A stretch of 64,000 bases of DNA. It comes from Streptococcus rubneri. GTDB taxonomy: Bacteria; Bacillota; Bacilli; Lactobacillales; Streptococcaceae. The position numbers and the translations under genes were made by a program. Below the pieces are notes generated by a model. It was not told the DNA's origin and did no database searches. It worked only from the letters and a program-made list of their open reading frames with translations. The stretch is taken from contig NZ_SRRP01000001.1 in assembly GCF_004785935.1 (NCBI RefSeq), positions 806,001 through 870,000 of the forward strand, given 5' to 3'. Below are positions 54,291 through 63,161 of the stretch, piece by piece. The first letter of the stretch is position 1; each line of letters begins with the position of its first letter.

Positions 54291-55676
54291 TTATAGAGTT
54301 CCCAAGTCTTGTTTGGCCCTTTCTAGTTCTAGACTAATCTGTTCAAAGCCTGTTCCTCCTAAGGAATTTCGCTTCTGGACAGCTGTATGAGATTGTAAGA
54401 CTTGATAAATATCTTCTTCTATTAAAGGAGATAGTTTTTGATAACGGCTGAAGGGAATGTCTTGGAGATAGAAACCAGATTTACTACATTCGAGCACCAA
54501 TTTACCGACAATCTCATGTGCTTCACGGAAAGGGAGGCCCTTTTTAGCTAGATAGTCTGCTAATTCCGTCGCGTTTGAAAAGTCCCCTTGGGTGGAGGCC
54601 AGCATCCGATCCGAATGGACCGTCATCGTGGATAGCATGCCCGCCATAATGTCTAGCGATTTTTTAATGGTGTCCACAGTATCAAACATGCCTTCCTTGT
54701 CTTCCTGCAAATCCTTGTTATAAGCAAGTGGTAAGGACTTCATAATGGTCAATAGCCCCATGAGATGACCATAGATCCGTCCACTCTTGCCACGGATCAA
54801 TTCTGCCATGTCCGGATTTTTCTTCTGTGGCATAATGGAAGACCCGGTACTAAAGGTATCTGATAGACTAACAAAACCGTATTCGTAACTACACCAATGG
54901 ATCAATTCTTCACAGAGACGAGAAAGATGCATGATCAAGATGCTACAATTAGATAGAAACTCCAAGATAAAGTCCCGGTCACTGACAGCATCTAAAGAAT
55001 TGTGATACACCCCTTTAAAGCCCATCAAGTTAGCCGTCAATTCTCGGTCAATCGGAAAAGTAGTCCCCGCCAAAGCTGCTGCCCCCAAAGGCGATAGGTC
55101 CGTATGCTCCATGTTAAAAGCAAAACGTTGACTATCCCGTGTAAACATTTGGTAGTAAGCTAAGAGGTGATGAGCCAAGCTAATAGGCTGAGCGTGTTGC
55201 AAGTGGGTATAGCCTGGCATGATAGTTTCGACGTGCTCTTCTGCTATCGTTACTAAAACCTGACGGAGATGCCATAGCTTCTGTCCAATCTGCTGTAGCT
55301 GATCCTTGAGATAGAGATGCATATCCGTTGCCACCTGATCATTCCGAGAGCGAGCCGTATGCAGTTTCCCAGCAACAGAGCCAATCTCTTGGGTCAAGAG
55401 GGATTCTATATTCATATGAATATCTTCATTACCCACATCGAAGGCCAGTGTTCCAGCCTGATAGCGGGCCAGTAAAGTTCCCAAGCCTTCCTCAATGGCC
55501 TTGGCTTCCTCTTGGGTTAAAATACCAGTCTGACCCAACATTTTGACATGTGCCAAACTGCCCTGCAAATCATATGGAGCTAGACGATAGTCAAAGCCGA
55601 TGCTCGCCCCAAATTCTTCCACCCAATCTTCTAAAGAGGCTTCAAAGCGTCCGCCCCACAATTTATGGTTTGCCAT
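54291..55676 (-). CDS. argH: Argininosuccinate lyase ArgH
   Basis: This 461-aa enzyme splits argininosuccinate to arginine and fumarate. The superfamily signature [12 protein letters not shown] (about 278-289) is intact, as is [13 protein letters not shown] prefer the ATG at 55676 (MANHKLWGG), which has AAAGGA 6 nt upstream, over the TTG two codons earlier. It follows argG by 12 nt. Confidence 0.96.
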   Translation of the reverse strand: MANHKLWGGRFEASLEDWVEEFGASIGFDYRLAPYDLQGSLAHVKMLGQTGILTQEEAKAIEEGLGTLLARYQAGTLAFDVGNEDIHMNIESLLTQEIGSVAGKLHTARSRNDQVATDMHLYLKDQLQQIGQKLWHLRQVLVTIAEEHVETIMPGYTHLQHAQPISLAHHLLAYYQMFTRDSQRFAFNMEHTDLSPLGAAALAGTTFPIDRELTANLMGFKGVYHNSLDAVSDRDFILEFLSNCSILIMHLSRLCEELIHWCSYEYGFVSLSDTFSTGSSIMPQKKNPDMAELIRGKSGRIYGHLMGLLTIMKSLPLAYNKDLQEDKEGMFDTVDTIKKSLDIMAGMLSTMTVHSDRMLASTQGDFSNATELADYLAKKGLPFREAHEIVGKLVLECSKSGFYLQDIPFSRYQKLSPLIEEDIYQVLQSHTAVQKRNSLGGTGFEQISLELERAKQDLGTL

Positions 55677-55688
55677 GGTCAATCCTTT

Positions 55689-56888
55689 CTAGTTGTCCTG
55701 ATGGGCCTGTACTTCAGCGTAAACCTTAGATGGTAGCCCCCAAAGTTTGATAAAGCCTACAGCAGCATCCTGGTCAAAAGTATCTGCACTCGTGTAAGTT
55801 GCTAGGCTTTCATTGTAAAGAGAGTTACTTGACTTCCGAGCTACGACTGTTGCAGAGCCTTTGTAAAGTTTTACTTTGGCCGTCCCGTTGACCACCTCTT
55901 GCGTCTTTTTTAGATAAGCAATCAAGGCTTCCGTCGCTGGATTAAACCAGAGTCCATTGTAGATCAGATTGGACAACTCATTTTCAATAATAGGTTTAAA
56001 ATGCGCTAATTCTCTGACCAGAGTCAAATCCTCAATTTCCTTATGGGCTGCTAAGAGGGTTACAGCTCCTGGACATTCATAGACTTCACGAGACTTAATT
56101 CCTACAAGACGATTTTCCACATGGTCAATCCGACCTACGCCATGAGCACCTGCCAAGTCATTCAATTCCAAAATCAAATCAGCTAGCTTCATTTTCTTTC
56201 CATCTAGGGCAACAGGTATACCCGCCTCAAACTCAATTTCAACATAAAGGGGTGTATCAGGTGCCACTTCAGGAGTAACTGTCAGATCATAGGCATCTTC
56301 TGGCGCTTGATTCCAAGGGTTTTCTAGAACACCACATTCATTGGCACGCCCCCAAAGATTCTGATCCACCGAATAGGGGGAATCTAAATCAGCTGGAATC
56401 GGCACACCATTTGACTTAGCATAATTGATCTCCTCTTCCCGCGACCACTTCCACTCCCGTACAGGAGCAATCACCTTAAGGCTTGGATCAAGTGACGCGA
56501 TGGCAAGTTCAAAACGAACTTGGTCATTTCCTTTTCCGGTACACCCATGGGCAATGGTCGTAGCCCCTGTCTGATGAGCAATTTCGACTAATTTTTTTGA
56601 GATCAATGGTCGGCTTAAAGCGGACACTAGAGGGTATTTCTGTTCGTAGAAGGTGTGTCCTTGTAGCGCAACCAAGACATAGTCTTCTGCAAACTCGTCT
56701 TTCACATCAATCACGTGAGATTCAATTGCTCCGACTTTCAAGGCCTTAGCATGAATAAAGTCCAAATCATTCCCTTCACCCACGTCCATACAGACAGCGA
56801 TGACATCATAATCCTTCTTCAACCATGTAATGGCCACTGACGTATCCAAACCACCCGAATAAGCTAGTATGACTTTCTCTTTAACCAT
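55689..56888 (-). CDS. argG: Argininosuccinate synthase ArgG
   Basis: This 399-aa enzyme joins citrulline and aspartate using ATP. It has the PP-loop AYSGGLDTS and [13 protein letters not shown]. The start is set at 56888 ([13 protein letters not shown]) behind AGAGGT; the longer frame reaching 56927 would run into the promoter -10. It is the first gene of argGH, with a consensus promoter and an ARG box. Confidence 0.96.
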   Translation of the reverse strand: MVKEKVILAYSGGLDTSVAITWLKKDYDVIAVCMDVGEGNDLDFIHAKALKVGAIESHVIDVKDEFAEDYVLVALQGHTFYEQKYPLVSALSRPLISKKLVEIAHQTGATTIAHGCTGKGNDQVRFELAIASLDPSLKVIAPVREWKWSREEEINYAKSNGVPIPADLDSPYSVDQNLWGRANECGVLENPWNQAPEDAYDLTVTPEVAPDTPLYVEIEFEAGIPVALDGKKMKLADLILELNDLAGAHGVGRIDHVENRLVGIKSREVYECPGAVTLLAAHKEIEDLTLVRELAHFKPIIENELSNLIYNGLWFNPATEALIAYLKKTQEVVNGTAKVKLYKGSATVVARKSSNSLYNESLATYTSADTFDQDAAVGFIKLWGLPSKVYAEVQAHQDN

Positions 56889-56925
56889 AGGATTACCTCT
56901 ACCTTCTAAAATTATATTGTTTAAC

Positions 56926-56954
56926 ATTCTACTTTATGAAACTTTGAAAGTCAA
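56926..56954 (-). promoter_or_regulatory. argGH promoter
   Basis: The minus strand has a -35 TTGACT (56949-56954), 17 bp, and a -10 TAGAAT (56926-56931). Confidence 0.8.
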
Positions 56955-56988
56955 GCGATTTTTGATATTTATTTAAATATAAACGTTT

Positions 56989-57006
56989 TATAAATAATTA
57001 TTCATA
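56989..57006 (-). promoter_or_regulatory. ARG box (ArgR/AhrC operator) of argGH
   Basis: The minus strand reads TATGAATAATTATTTATA, matching 17 of 18 positions of TNTGAATWWWWATTCANA. It lies about 35 bp upstream of the -35. An A/T-rich half-site-like stretch lies between. Confidence 0.7.
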
Positions 57007-57163
57007 TATTTTAATGAGCATTTTTAACTGAAGGAAAAGGTCTGCAAATCCTTTTATATAGGTGATTTAAAGCATCAAAAAAACCGGCTAAACTAGAATG
57101 ATTAGCTGGATAGTGACCTAAAATTGGGTAAAAAGCCCAATTTCGGCTATTTGGAATGCATAA

Positions 57164-57188
57164 AAAGAGAGAACTACGTTCTCTCTTT
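57164..57188 (-). terminator. Terminator after the oppA-like gene
   Basis: A perfect 10-bp stem AAAGAGAGAA/TTCTCTCTTT with a 5-nt loop is followed by TTTTTATG on the minus strand. Confidence 0.85.
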
Positions 57189-57209
57189 CCTTATAAATCT
57201 ATGTAAAGC

Positions 57210-59204
57210 TTATTTCACGTGAGATTTCACTTCTTCTTGAGCCTTTTGAACTGACTCAGCTTGTTCTTTCTTCCATTTTTCAAGAGCTTTGTTGTACTCT
57301 TCTGTAGTAACAGCCTTGTCTTGAAGCTTCATGCCTTTATAAACAACGTTGTCTTTTCCTTTACCACCGGTCCAGCCGAATGGTGCTGAGAATGGTTCTA
57401 CACGAGTTAAGAATGGACGACCTGTCTTAGATGTTGTAGGGATCACAAGTGCACTATCTGTCAACCAAGCTTGAGCCACTGCATATTTCTCATAACGTTT
57501 GTTAAGATCCTGTGTTTCAGCTCCTGCTTCATTAAGCATCTTCTCAAAATCATAGAGACCAACTTTTTTAGCAGCTTCGTTGTTTTCACTTGGATCAAAT
57601 CCAAGGAAGGTACGAGTGTTTTCACCAGAAGAAGCTTTCAAGATATCTAGGTAAGTTGATGGATCTTGATAGTCTGGGCTCCATCCAACGTTGTCAGAAA
57701 TATCCCAGTCTTCATCTTCTGCTTTAGCAGCAAAGAGGGTCACGTTCAAGAGATCTTCTTTTGAGACCATATGGATATCGATCACGACATTTTCTTTACC
57801 AAGTACTTCTTCAACAGACTGTTTGAAGGATTGGGTCCGTTGAACTTTTGACTGAGTGGTTTGATCTACAGGCATATCCAAGTGGATAGGGAATTTCACG
57901 CCTTCCGCTTCCAAAGCAGTTTTCGCTTTCGCAAACTCTTCTTTGGCTTTTTTAGCATCGTAGAGACCATTTTGCCCATCGTCAAGATTGGCATCTTTCC
58001 ACTCATCTCCATAAGTCACCAACTGAGTTTTGACCATTTCACCAAAGGTCTTGCCATCTGCTTGAACGAATGTTGGTGGGATGTACAAGTTACGGATCAG
58101 TTTGCTTGCACCATCCTTACCATTTGCCTGCGCAGCATAGGCTTCACGGTCAAAGGCAAAGCTGATCGCTTGACGGAAGTCCTTGTTCAAAAGAGCTTTC
58201 TTAGTAGATGATTTCTCTTCATCTGTTTTCTTAGAGGTGTACTTGTATGACTGACGGTCAATGTTTACCCCCATAACGAAAGTGCTAGCATCTTGTGGAG
58301 TGTAGATGATTTCATCCTTGAATTTCTCGGCTTGATCTGTAAATCCAGGTCCTGTTGGGAACAATTTAGCAAGGCTGAGAGCGTTGTCCTCAAATGAATT
58401 AGCCAATTTACTTTGATCTTGACCATCATAATACTCTAGCTTAACATCTGTGATGTGAACATTGTCTTTATCCCAGTAGTTTTCATTCTTGCTCATCTCA
58501 ATAGATGATTTAGAAGTGAAGCTCTTCAAGATGTATGGACCGTTGTATAGAAGGGAGCTTGTGTCACTCGCTTGAGCAAATTTATCCCCTTTAGATTCCA
58601 CGAATTTTTCGTTGACTGGGAAGGTAATCCCAAGAGTTAATTTAGAATTCCAGAAAGGCTCTGCTTGGTTCAAAGTGATTTGAAGGGTATGATCATCGAC
58701 TGCTTTAATGCCTACATTTGAGAAGTCTGAATTCTTTCCACCAGCGTATTCATTCAATCCTTTAATTGAATTTTGAATGATATAGAGCATTTCCGACTTG
58801 TGGTCTGCAGCATATTTGATCCCAGTAACAAAGTCATGAGCTGTCACATCAGCATACTCTTCTCCTTCTGAGTCATACCATTTGGCATCCTTACGAAGTT
58901 TGTAAGTATAAGTCAAACCATCTTCTGAAACTGACCAATCTTCTGCAAGTGAAGGAATCAAATTCCCATATTTGTCATTTTCAAACAATCCATCAATCAA
59001 GTTACCTGTGATTTCATGAGTCGCAGCCTTACCTGATGTGATGTAGTTCAAGTTTTCAGGTTCAGTCTCATAGACATAGGAGAATTTTTGGCCTGATTCA
59101 CTTGAGTTTGAGCTAGATGATTTAGAACCACCTGAACAAGCAGCGAGGAGAGCTGATGAGAGGAGAGCTACTCCTGCAAGAGCAATGACGTTTCTTTTTT
59201 TCAT
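57210..59204 (-). CDS. Oligopeptide-binding lipoprotein (OppA/AliA/Hpp-like)
   Basis: This 664-aa SBP_bac_5 family lipoprotein has signal peptide 1-22 and lipobox LAAC with Cys23, then a Ser-rich linker and the peptide-binding domain starting FSYVYETEPENLNYI. It captures oligopeptides for an Opp/Ami ABC importer, whose permease and ATPase genes are not in the window. So it is an orphan binding protein of the Ali/Hpp type. The C-terminal tail is charged and helical. The promoter region holds a perfect CodY box. Confidence 0.94.
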   Translation of the reverse strand: MKKRNVIALAGVALLSSALLAACSGGSKSSSSNSSESGQKFSYVYETEPENLNYITSGKAATHEITGNLIDGLFENDKYGNLIPSLAEDWSVSEDGLTYTYKLRKDAKWYDSEGEEYADVTAHDFVTGIKYAADHKSEMLYIIQNSIKGLNEYAGGKNSDFSNVGIKAVDDHTLQITLNQAEPFWNSKLTLGITFPVNEKFVESKGDKFAQASDTSSLLYNGPYILKSFTSKSSIEMSKNENYWDKDNVHITDVKLEYYDGQDQSKLANSFEDNALSLAKLFPTGPGFTDQAEKFKDEIIYTPQDASTFVMGVNIDRQSYKYTSKKTDEEKSSTKKALLNKDFRQAISFAFDREAYAAQANGKDGASKLIRNLYIPPTFVQADGKTFGEMVKTQLVTYGDEWKDANLDDGQNGLYDAKKAKEEFAKAKTALEAEGVKFPIHLDMPVDQTTQSKVQRTQSFKQSVEEVLGKENVVIDIHMVSKEDLLNVTLFAAKAEDEDWDISDNVGWSPDYQDPSTYLDILKASSGENTRTFLGFDPSENNEAAKKVGLYDFEKMLNEAGAETQDLNKRYEKYAVAQAWLTDSALVIPTTSKTGRPFLTRVEPFSAPFGWTGGKGKDNVVYKGMKLQDKAVTTEEYNKALEKWKKEQAESVQKAQEEVKSHVK

Positions 59205-59240
59205 TTGTTACTCCTAATAAATTTTTAAGGTTGTCATAAG

Positions 59241-59249
59241 ATTATATCA
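59241..59249 (-). promoter_or_regulatory. Extended -10 promoter of the oppA-like gene
   Basis: The minus strand reads TGATATAAT, with the TATAAT at 59241-59246, about 37 nt before the ATG. Confidence 0.65.
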
Positions 59250-59271
59250 CAAAGATTTTCAGAAGAGAAGT

Positions 59272-59286
59272 AATTTTCTGAAAATT
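59272..59286 (-). promoter_or_regulatory. CodY box upstream of the oppA-like gene
   Basis: AATTTTCTGAAAATT matches the 15-bp CodY consensus at every position. It is centred about 45 bp upstream of the predicted transcript start. A weaker CodY-like site lies at 59254-59268. Confidence 0.8.
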
Positions 59287-59383
59287 TATTAAATTTTGTA
59301 ACTTTAAGTCTTTACCACCCCCATTTGAGAATAAAATTTAAGACTCACCTGCTAATCTTTCTTTCAAGGGGAAAAACAAAAAA

Positions 59384-59416
59384 ACACCAAATTCTGAAAA
59401 TCAGTATTTGATGTTT
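59384..59416. terminator. Terminator after the amidotransferase gene
   Basis: The stem AACACCAAAT/ATTTGATGTT with inner CTGA/TCAG pairs has strong T-runs on both strands. On the minus strand it ends the gene at 59482. Confidence 0.8.
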
Positions 59417-59481
59417 TTTTTGGATTACCCAGTAGAGAGGGACGAATTAGTTATCACTTAAGAAACAGCGATTCAATTAAA

Positions 59482-60063
59482 TCATTCTTCTCCCAGCTGG
59501 TCTTGAACCAAGTAAACAAAATTCTCAATCATCTTAAGTCCATCTGGACTACCAATACTCTCCGGATGGAACTGGAGACCATAAATCGGAAGGTTCTTAT
59601 GTTGTAAGGCCATAATCTCCTGGTCATCATTTGTAATGGCAGTGACTTCAAAATCCTCTGGCAACTGATCTACCACCAATGAATGGTAACGCATGATGGG
59701 AACATTGTTTTCAATTCCCTTGAAAATTCGAGAAGGAGTTTGAAAGAGCAGATGACTTTGCTTCCCATGCATCACATGTTTTGCCAGACGAAGTTGACCA
59801 CCAAATGCTTCGGCTAAAGCTTGATGGCCCAAGCATATTCCAAGCATAGGCTTCTTCCCAGCAAAATCCTGGATCATCCTCTCCATCAGACCTGCATCCG
59901 CAGGCCAACCTGGACCAGGTGAAAAAACGAGAGCAGCTGCCTTCTCAGCCTCTTCATACAAGTCTTCATCATCATTTCGAAGGACTTTCACCTCTGAAAA
60001 AACACTGAGGTATTGGGCTAAATTATAGGTAAAAGAATCATAGTTATCAACTAGTAAAATCAC
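59482..60063 (-). CDS. Class I glutamine amidotransferase, TrpG/PabA-like
   Basis: This 193-aa enzyme releases ammonia from glutamine for aminodeoxychorismate or anthranilate synthase. The catalytic Cys lies in LGICLGHQAL, with the His-Glu pair in QFHPES. The start is GTG at 60063 with GGAGATAG upstream. Its synthase partner (PabB or TrpE) is not adjacent, so folate versus tryptophan use cannot be settled here. Confidence 0.9.
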   Translation of the reverse strand: MILLVDNYDSFTYNLAQYLSVFSEVKVLRNDDEDLYEEAEKAAALVFSPGPGWPADAGLMERMIQDFAGKKPMLGICLGHQALAEAFGGQLRLAKHVMHGKQSHLLFQTPSRIFKGIENNVPIMRYHSLVVDQLPEDFEVTAITNDDQEIMALQHKNLPIYGLQFHPESIGSPDGLKMIENFVYLVQDQLGEE

Positions 60064-60166
60064 TATCTATCTCCAAATTTTTCTTTTGTATTCTTTTCAT
60101 AGGATTTTGTAATTAACCCTCTCTATTACAAGTGATCAGGGAGTACAGTGATTTCGAAAACGAACC

Positions 60167-61204
60167 TTATTTCACCAAGTCACTCTTGAGATAGGCATCG
60201 ACCATGCGCTCTGTCGCCACCACTGAATCCACATGGGTCCGCTCATAGGAGTGACTAGACTCGATCCCTGCTCCGAGAAGACTATGCTTAACTTCTGCTC
60301 CTGCACTCATGGCTGCGGAGGCATCGGATCCATAGAAAGGATAGATGTCCAGTTTGTAAGGGATATTTTGCTCCTTGGCCAAGGCCACCAAGTGCTGACG
60401 GAAACCGTAGTGGTAAGGACCAGAAGCATCTTTGACACAGATAGAAACTGTGTACTCGTCTGTCTGCTGGTCATCTCCCATCGCCCCCATGTCCACTGCC
60501 AAGTATTCGACAGCTTGAGCTGGGATACTGGAGTTAGCCCCATGGCCCACTTCTTCAAAGACAGAGAAGGCAAAGTGAGTCGTTACTGGAAGGGTCACTC
60601 CTTCTTCTTTGTAGATGCGGAGAAGGTTGAGCAAGATAGCAGCGCTGACCTTATCGTCCAAGTGACGAGACTTGATAAAGCCCGTATCTGTGACGATAGT
60701 CCGAGCATCAAAGCTGATAAAATCTCCAACTTCGATCCCCAAGTCACGCGTTTCTTTTTCATTGGTCACTTTTTCATCCAAGCGCACTTCCATATTGTCC
60801 TGGGTCCGCTCCACAGTTCCCGCATCCTTGTAGACATGGCAAGAGGTTTGGTGGACAAGGATAGTACCCGAATGTGTCTTTCCTGTATTGGCTACATGGA
60901 CGGTACAGTTTTCCCCTTCGATCATATTCCAAGGGAAGCCACCGATACGATCCAGCTTGAGACGGCCATCTGGTTTTATGGCACGGACAATTGCTCCCAA
61001 AGTATCCACATGGGCCGTGATATAGCGGTGTTGCTCGTCATTTTCCCCCTTGAGGACAACGGTTACGCCTCCCTTAGCTGTCCGAACAGGGCTGTAGCCC
61101 ATGTCTGTCAAAGTCTTGACCAAGTAAGCTGCCACTTCTTCCGTAAAGCCTGTCGGTGATGCGATGGCTGTGAGTTCTTTTAGATATTCGACTGTTTGAT
61201 TCAT
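60167..61204 (-). CDS. M42 family glutamyl aminopeptidase-like protein
   Basis: This 345-aa zinc aminopeptidase has ITAHVDTLG, FDARTIVTDTGF, SRHLDDKVSAAILL, FEEVGHGANSSIP and HSYERTHVDS, the M42 metal and active-site segments. I set the start at 61204 (MNQTVEYLKEL) behind AAGGAGA; the open frame extends upstream to 61324 without a ribosome site. It is cytoplasmic and probably trims peptides imported by Opp-type systems. Confidence 0.92.
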   Translation of the reverse strand: MNQTVEYLKELTAIASPTGFTEEVAAYLVKTLTDMGYSPVRTAKGGVTVVLKGENDEQHRYITAHVDTLGAIVRAIKPDGRLKLDRIGGFPWNMIEGENCTVHVANTGKTHSGTILVHQTSCHVYKDAGTVERTQDNMEVRLDEKVTNEKETRDLGIEVGDFISFDARTIVTDTGFIKSRHLDDKVSAAILLNLLRIYKEEGVTLPVTTHFAFSVFEEVGHGANSSIPAQAVEYLAVDMGAMGDDQQTDEYTVSICVKDASGPYHYGFRQHLVALAKEQNIPYKLDIYPFYGSDASAAMSAGAEVKHSLLGAGIESSHSYERTHVDSVVATERMVDAYLKSDLVK

Positions 61205-61338
61205 GAATTTCTCCTTCAATAATCTGCTAGTACGATTATAGCACGAGTCAGCACAAAAAACTAGAAAAAGCGAGGGACCCACAAATCCTCCCAGTCTTTT
61301 CTTAAATTGTCGGACTTTTATCATTTAGGACAAAAGGC

Positions 61339-61367
61339 TTGCAAAATCACTCAACTTTAATTATAAT
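61339..61367 (+). promoter_or_regulatory. VIT1 gene promoter
   Basis: The plus strand has a -35 TTGCAA (61339-61344), 17 bp, and a -10 TATAAT (61362-61367). Confidence 0.75.
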
Positions 61368-61375
61368 CATTCTAA
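61361..61375 (+). promoter_or_regulatory. PerR/Fur-type box over the VIT1 -10
   Basis: TTATAATCATTCTAA matches 14 of 15 positions of the PerR box TTATAATNATTATAA and contains the -10. PerR or a Fur-family protein bound here would block transcription. Confidence 0.65.
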
Positions 61376-61395
61376 ATAAATCTTAGGAGACGAGT

Positions 61396-62091
61396 ATGAC
61401 TGAAACCAAACATGGTCTTGATGCTTCATTCAACGACCGCTTAAATATCTTACGGGCTGGAGTGCTCGGTGCCAATGATGGCATTATCTCAATCGCTGGA
61501 GTTGTGATCGGGGTTGCCAGTGCGACCAGTAACCTTTGGATCATCTTCCTCTCTGGTCTTTCAGCCATTCTGGCTGGTGCCTTCTCTATGGCGGGGGGTG
61601 AATACGTGTCTGTATCGACCCAAAAGGATACAGAAGAAGCCGCTGTGAGTCGGGAGCAAGCCCTTCTGGATCGGAATCCAAAAGCTGCACGAGACTCCCT
61701 CTATGCAGCCTATATCCAAAATGGGGAATGTGAAACGGCTGCTCAAATCATGACCGAGCGGGCCTTTCTCAAACACCCTCTCAAGGCCTTGGTGGAAGAA
61801 AAGTATGGCCTGGAGTTTGAAGAGTTTACCAATCCATGGCATGCGGCCATCTCGAGCTTTGTTGCCTTTGTCCTCGGATCCCTTCCTCCTATGCTGTCCA
61901 TCCTTCTCTTTCCAAAAGAAATCCGGATCCCAGCAACAGTGATCATCGTGGCCCTTTCCCTTCTCTTTACTGGCTACACCAGTGCCAAGTTAGGAAAGGC
62001 CCCTACCAAGCAAGCCATGATCCGTAACTTGGTCATTGGACTACTTACCATGGGTGTTACCTATCTCTTCGGACAATTGTTTAGTATCTAA
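61396..62091 (+). CDS. VIT1/CCC1 family metal transporter
   Basis: This 231-aa protein has about five membrane helices. RAGVLGANDGIISIAGVVIGVA (about 18-39) and LAGAFSMAGGEYVSVSTQKDTEEA (about 56-79) are the metal-binding and family signatures. A glutamate-rich cytoplasmic region follows. Plant and yeast relatives move iron or manganese out of the cytosol; here efflux of Fe or Mn is inferred. The PerR-type box fits a role in metal and peroxide stress. The ATG follows AGGAGA. Confidence 0.88.
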   Translation: MTETKHGLDASFNDRLNILRAGVLGANDGIISIAGVVIGVASATSNLWIIFLSGLSAILAGAFSMAGGEYVSVSTQKDTEEAAVSREQALLDRNPKAARDSLYAAYIQNGECETAAQIMTERAFLKHPLKALVEEKYGLEFEEFTNPWHAAISSFVAFVLGSLPPMLSILLFPKEIRIPATVIIVALSLLFTGYTSAKLGKAPTKQAMIRNLVIGLLTMGVTYLFGQLFSI

Positions 62092-62093
62092 AA

Positions 62094-62118
62094 AAAGCTG
62101 AGACAGAAGTCTCAGCTC
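62094..62118 (+). terminator. Terminator after the VIT1 gene
   Basis: The stem AGCTGAGAC/GTCTCAGCT with a 4-nt loop lies directly after the stop codon. The T content after it is weak (CAATTT), and a stronger terminator lies at 62230-62260. Confidence 0.55.
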
Positions 62119-62140
62119 AATTTGAAGATTTAATCTTCAA

Positions 62141-62280
62141 AAAAACTTTCCTTAGGTGAGTACGGACGTCAGCGAACTTCGTAGAAGTTCCATGACTTAG
62201 TTTTGGACCTAAGGTTCCAAAACTCCCGAGTGCCTGAAACAATTACGTTTCAGGCACTTTTTTCACAGCGGAAAGTTTTT
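62141..62280. repeat. Structured 140-bp element with outer inverted repeat
   Basis: The outer arms AAAAACTTTCC (62141-62151) and GGAAAGTTTTT (62270-62280) are perfect. Inside are GAACTTC/GAAGTTC, GTTTTGGA/TCCAAAAC and an 11-bp terminator stem GTGCCTGAAAC/GTTTCAGGCAC followed by six T (about 62230-62265). CCTTAGGT (62150-62157) can also pair with ACCTAAGG (62210-62217), which competes with the GTTTTGGA hairpin. It contains no ORF. Confidence 0.55.
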
Positions 62281-62366
62281 GTTCTTCTTAAATGACTAAA
62301 AATAAAAGTCATTATTTTAATGAATCATCTAGATAGTCTATGCAAAAAGTAGTTTGCCCACATTCT

Positions 62367-62546
62367 AAGAAGCTGGGACAAAAGTCCTAGCCTCTCAATT
62401 GTCTTTGGATTATCGAGCAAGACGCAGTGGTTGAGTGGGCTCTACTACGCTGATTTCATCAGCTTTTACAGCCCTACTCAACTGTGCGGAGGTGGGACGA
62501 CGAAATCGAATTCTAACGAATTACCGATTTCTGTCCCACTCTCTTT
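62367..62546. repeat. Hairpin-rich intergenic repeat, copy 3
   Basis: This is nearly identical to copy 1 (one or two changes at the left edge and one in the interior). It lies directly after the 3' end of the FMN reductase gene, facing the VIT1 gene. The 62281-62366 gap before it shows nothing. Confidence 0.85.
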
Positions 62547-62548
62547 TC

Positions 62549-63088
62549 TCATGCTTCCAATAAGGCTTGGGCTTGTTTTTCCAATCCTGCGATGGCTTCG
62601 TCTGTCAAGACCAATTCACCTGTTGCCCAGGCTTCTGGGTTAACGATTGTTCCTGTGAAGTCACCCACTACTTGGGTACGAACGAATGGTAAGAGGGCTT
62701 GGTAAGCCGCAAACATTGGCTCGTGTCCTGCGTTAGCGACTGAAGAGACGGTTACGATCTTGTCTTGGAGGGCAGATGGGCCACGAGTTTCTGATAGGTC
62801 AAGCGCACGGCTGAGCCAGTCGATCAAGTTTTTCACTACACCTGGAATGGCAAAGTTATAGACTGGTGAGAAGATCCAGATGGCATCCGTAGCAAGGACC
62901 GCATCACGAGCTGCTTGCACTGCTGGCAAGGTTGGCGTTTCCAAATCTTGGTTCATCATAGGGATGTCCTTGTAGTCCAAGTAAGTCACAGTTGCTTTTC
63001 CTTCAAGAAGACTTTCTGCTTTCTGAGCCATTTGGTGGTTGAAAGATCCTTGACGAAGGGATCCGACGATAAATAAAATGTTTTTCAT
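62549..63088 (-). CDS. NAD(P)H-dependent FMN reductase / quinone reductase-like
   Basis: This 179-aa flavodoxin-fold protein has FIVGSLRQGSFNHQMA (5-20, FMN phosphate loop) and FSPVYNFAIPGVVKNLIDWL (about 74-93), as in azoreductase or chromate reductase relatives. It probably passes two electrons from NAD(P)H to quinones or flavins. It lies downstream of a VOC dioxygenase-like gene, with its own promoter bracketed by related inverted repeats. Confidence 0.88.
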   Translation of the reverse strand: MKNILFIVGSLRQGSFNHQMAQKAESLLEGKATVTYLDYKDIPMMNQDLETPTLPAVQAARDAVLATDAIWIFSPVYNFAIPGVVKNLIDWLSRALDLSETRGPSALQDKIVTVSSVANAGHEPMFAAYQALLPFVRTQVVGDFTGTIVNPEAWATGELVLTDEAIAGLEKQAQALLEA

Positions 63089-63106
63089 AGCTGTTTTCTC
63101 TTTCTG

Positions 63107-63127
63107 TTGTAAGACTATTTATTACAA
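63107..63127. promoter_or_regulatory. Inverted repeat 1 at the reductase gene
   Basis: TTGTAA-N9-TTACAA lies in the leader, between the -10 and the ATG. It is related to inverted repeat 2. Confidence 0.5.
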
Positions 63128-63133
63128 AAACTA

Positions 63134-63161
63134 TTATACACGGCCTAGATGTAATGTCAAG
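63134..63161 (-). promoter_or_regulatory. Reductase gene promoter
   Basis: The minus strand has a consensus -35 TTGACA, 16 bp, and a -10 TATAAT, about 46 nt before the ATG. Confidence 0.7.

Larger units (their letters stand above)
56889..57209. other. Intergenic region argG / oppA-like
   Basis: This holds the argG promoter, the ARG box, a small AAATTGGG/CCCAATTT hairpin (57121-57142) and the terminator of the oppA-like gene. No ORF was seen. Confidence 0.7.

Noticed and set aside
57121-57142. AAATTGGG/CCCAATTT hairpin as a second terminator
   Set aside because: The stem is A/T-rich with only a short T stretch, and a much stronger terminator lies just upstream at 57164-57188.
60233-61159. 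308-codon ORF on the plus strand
   Set aside because: It lies wholly antisense to the M42 peptidase gene, has no ribosome site, and its translation is cysteine- and serine-rich without a domain pattern.
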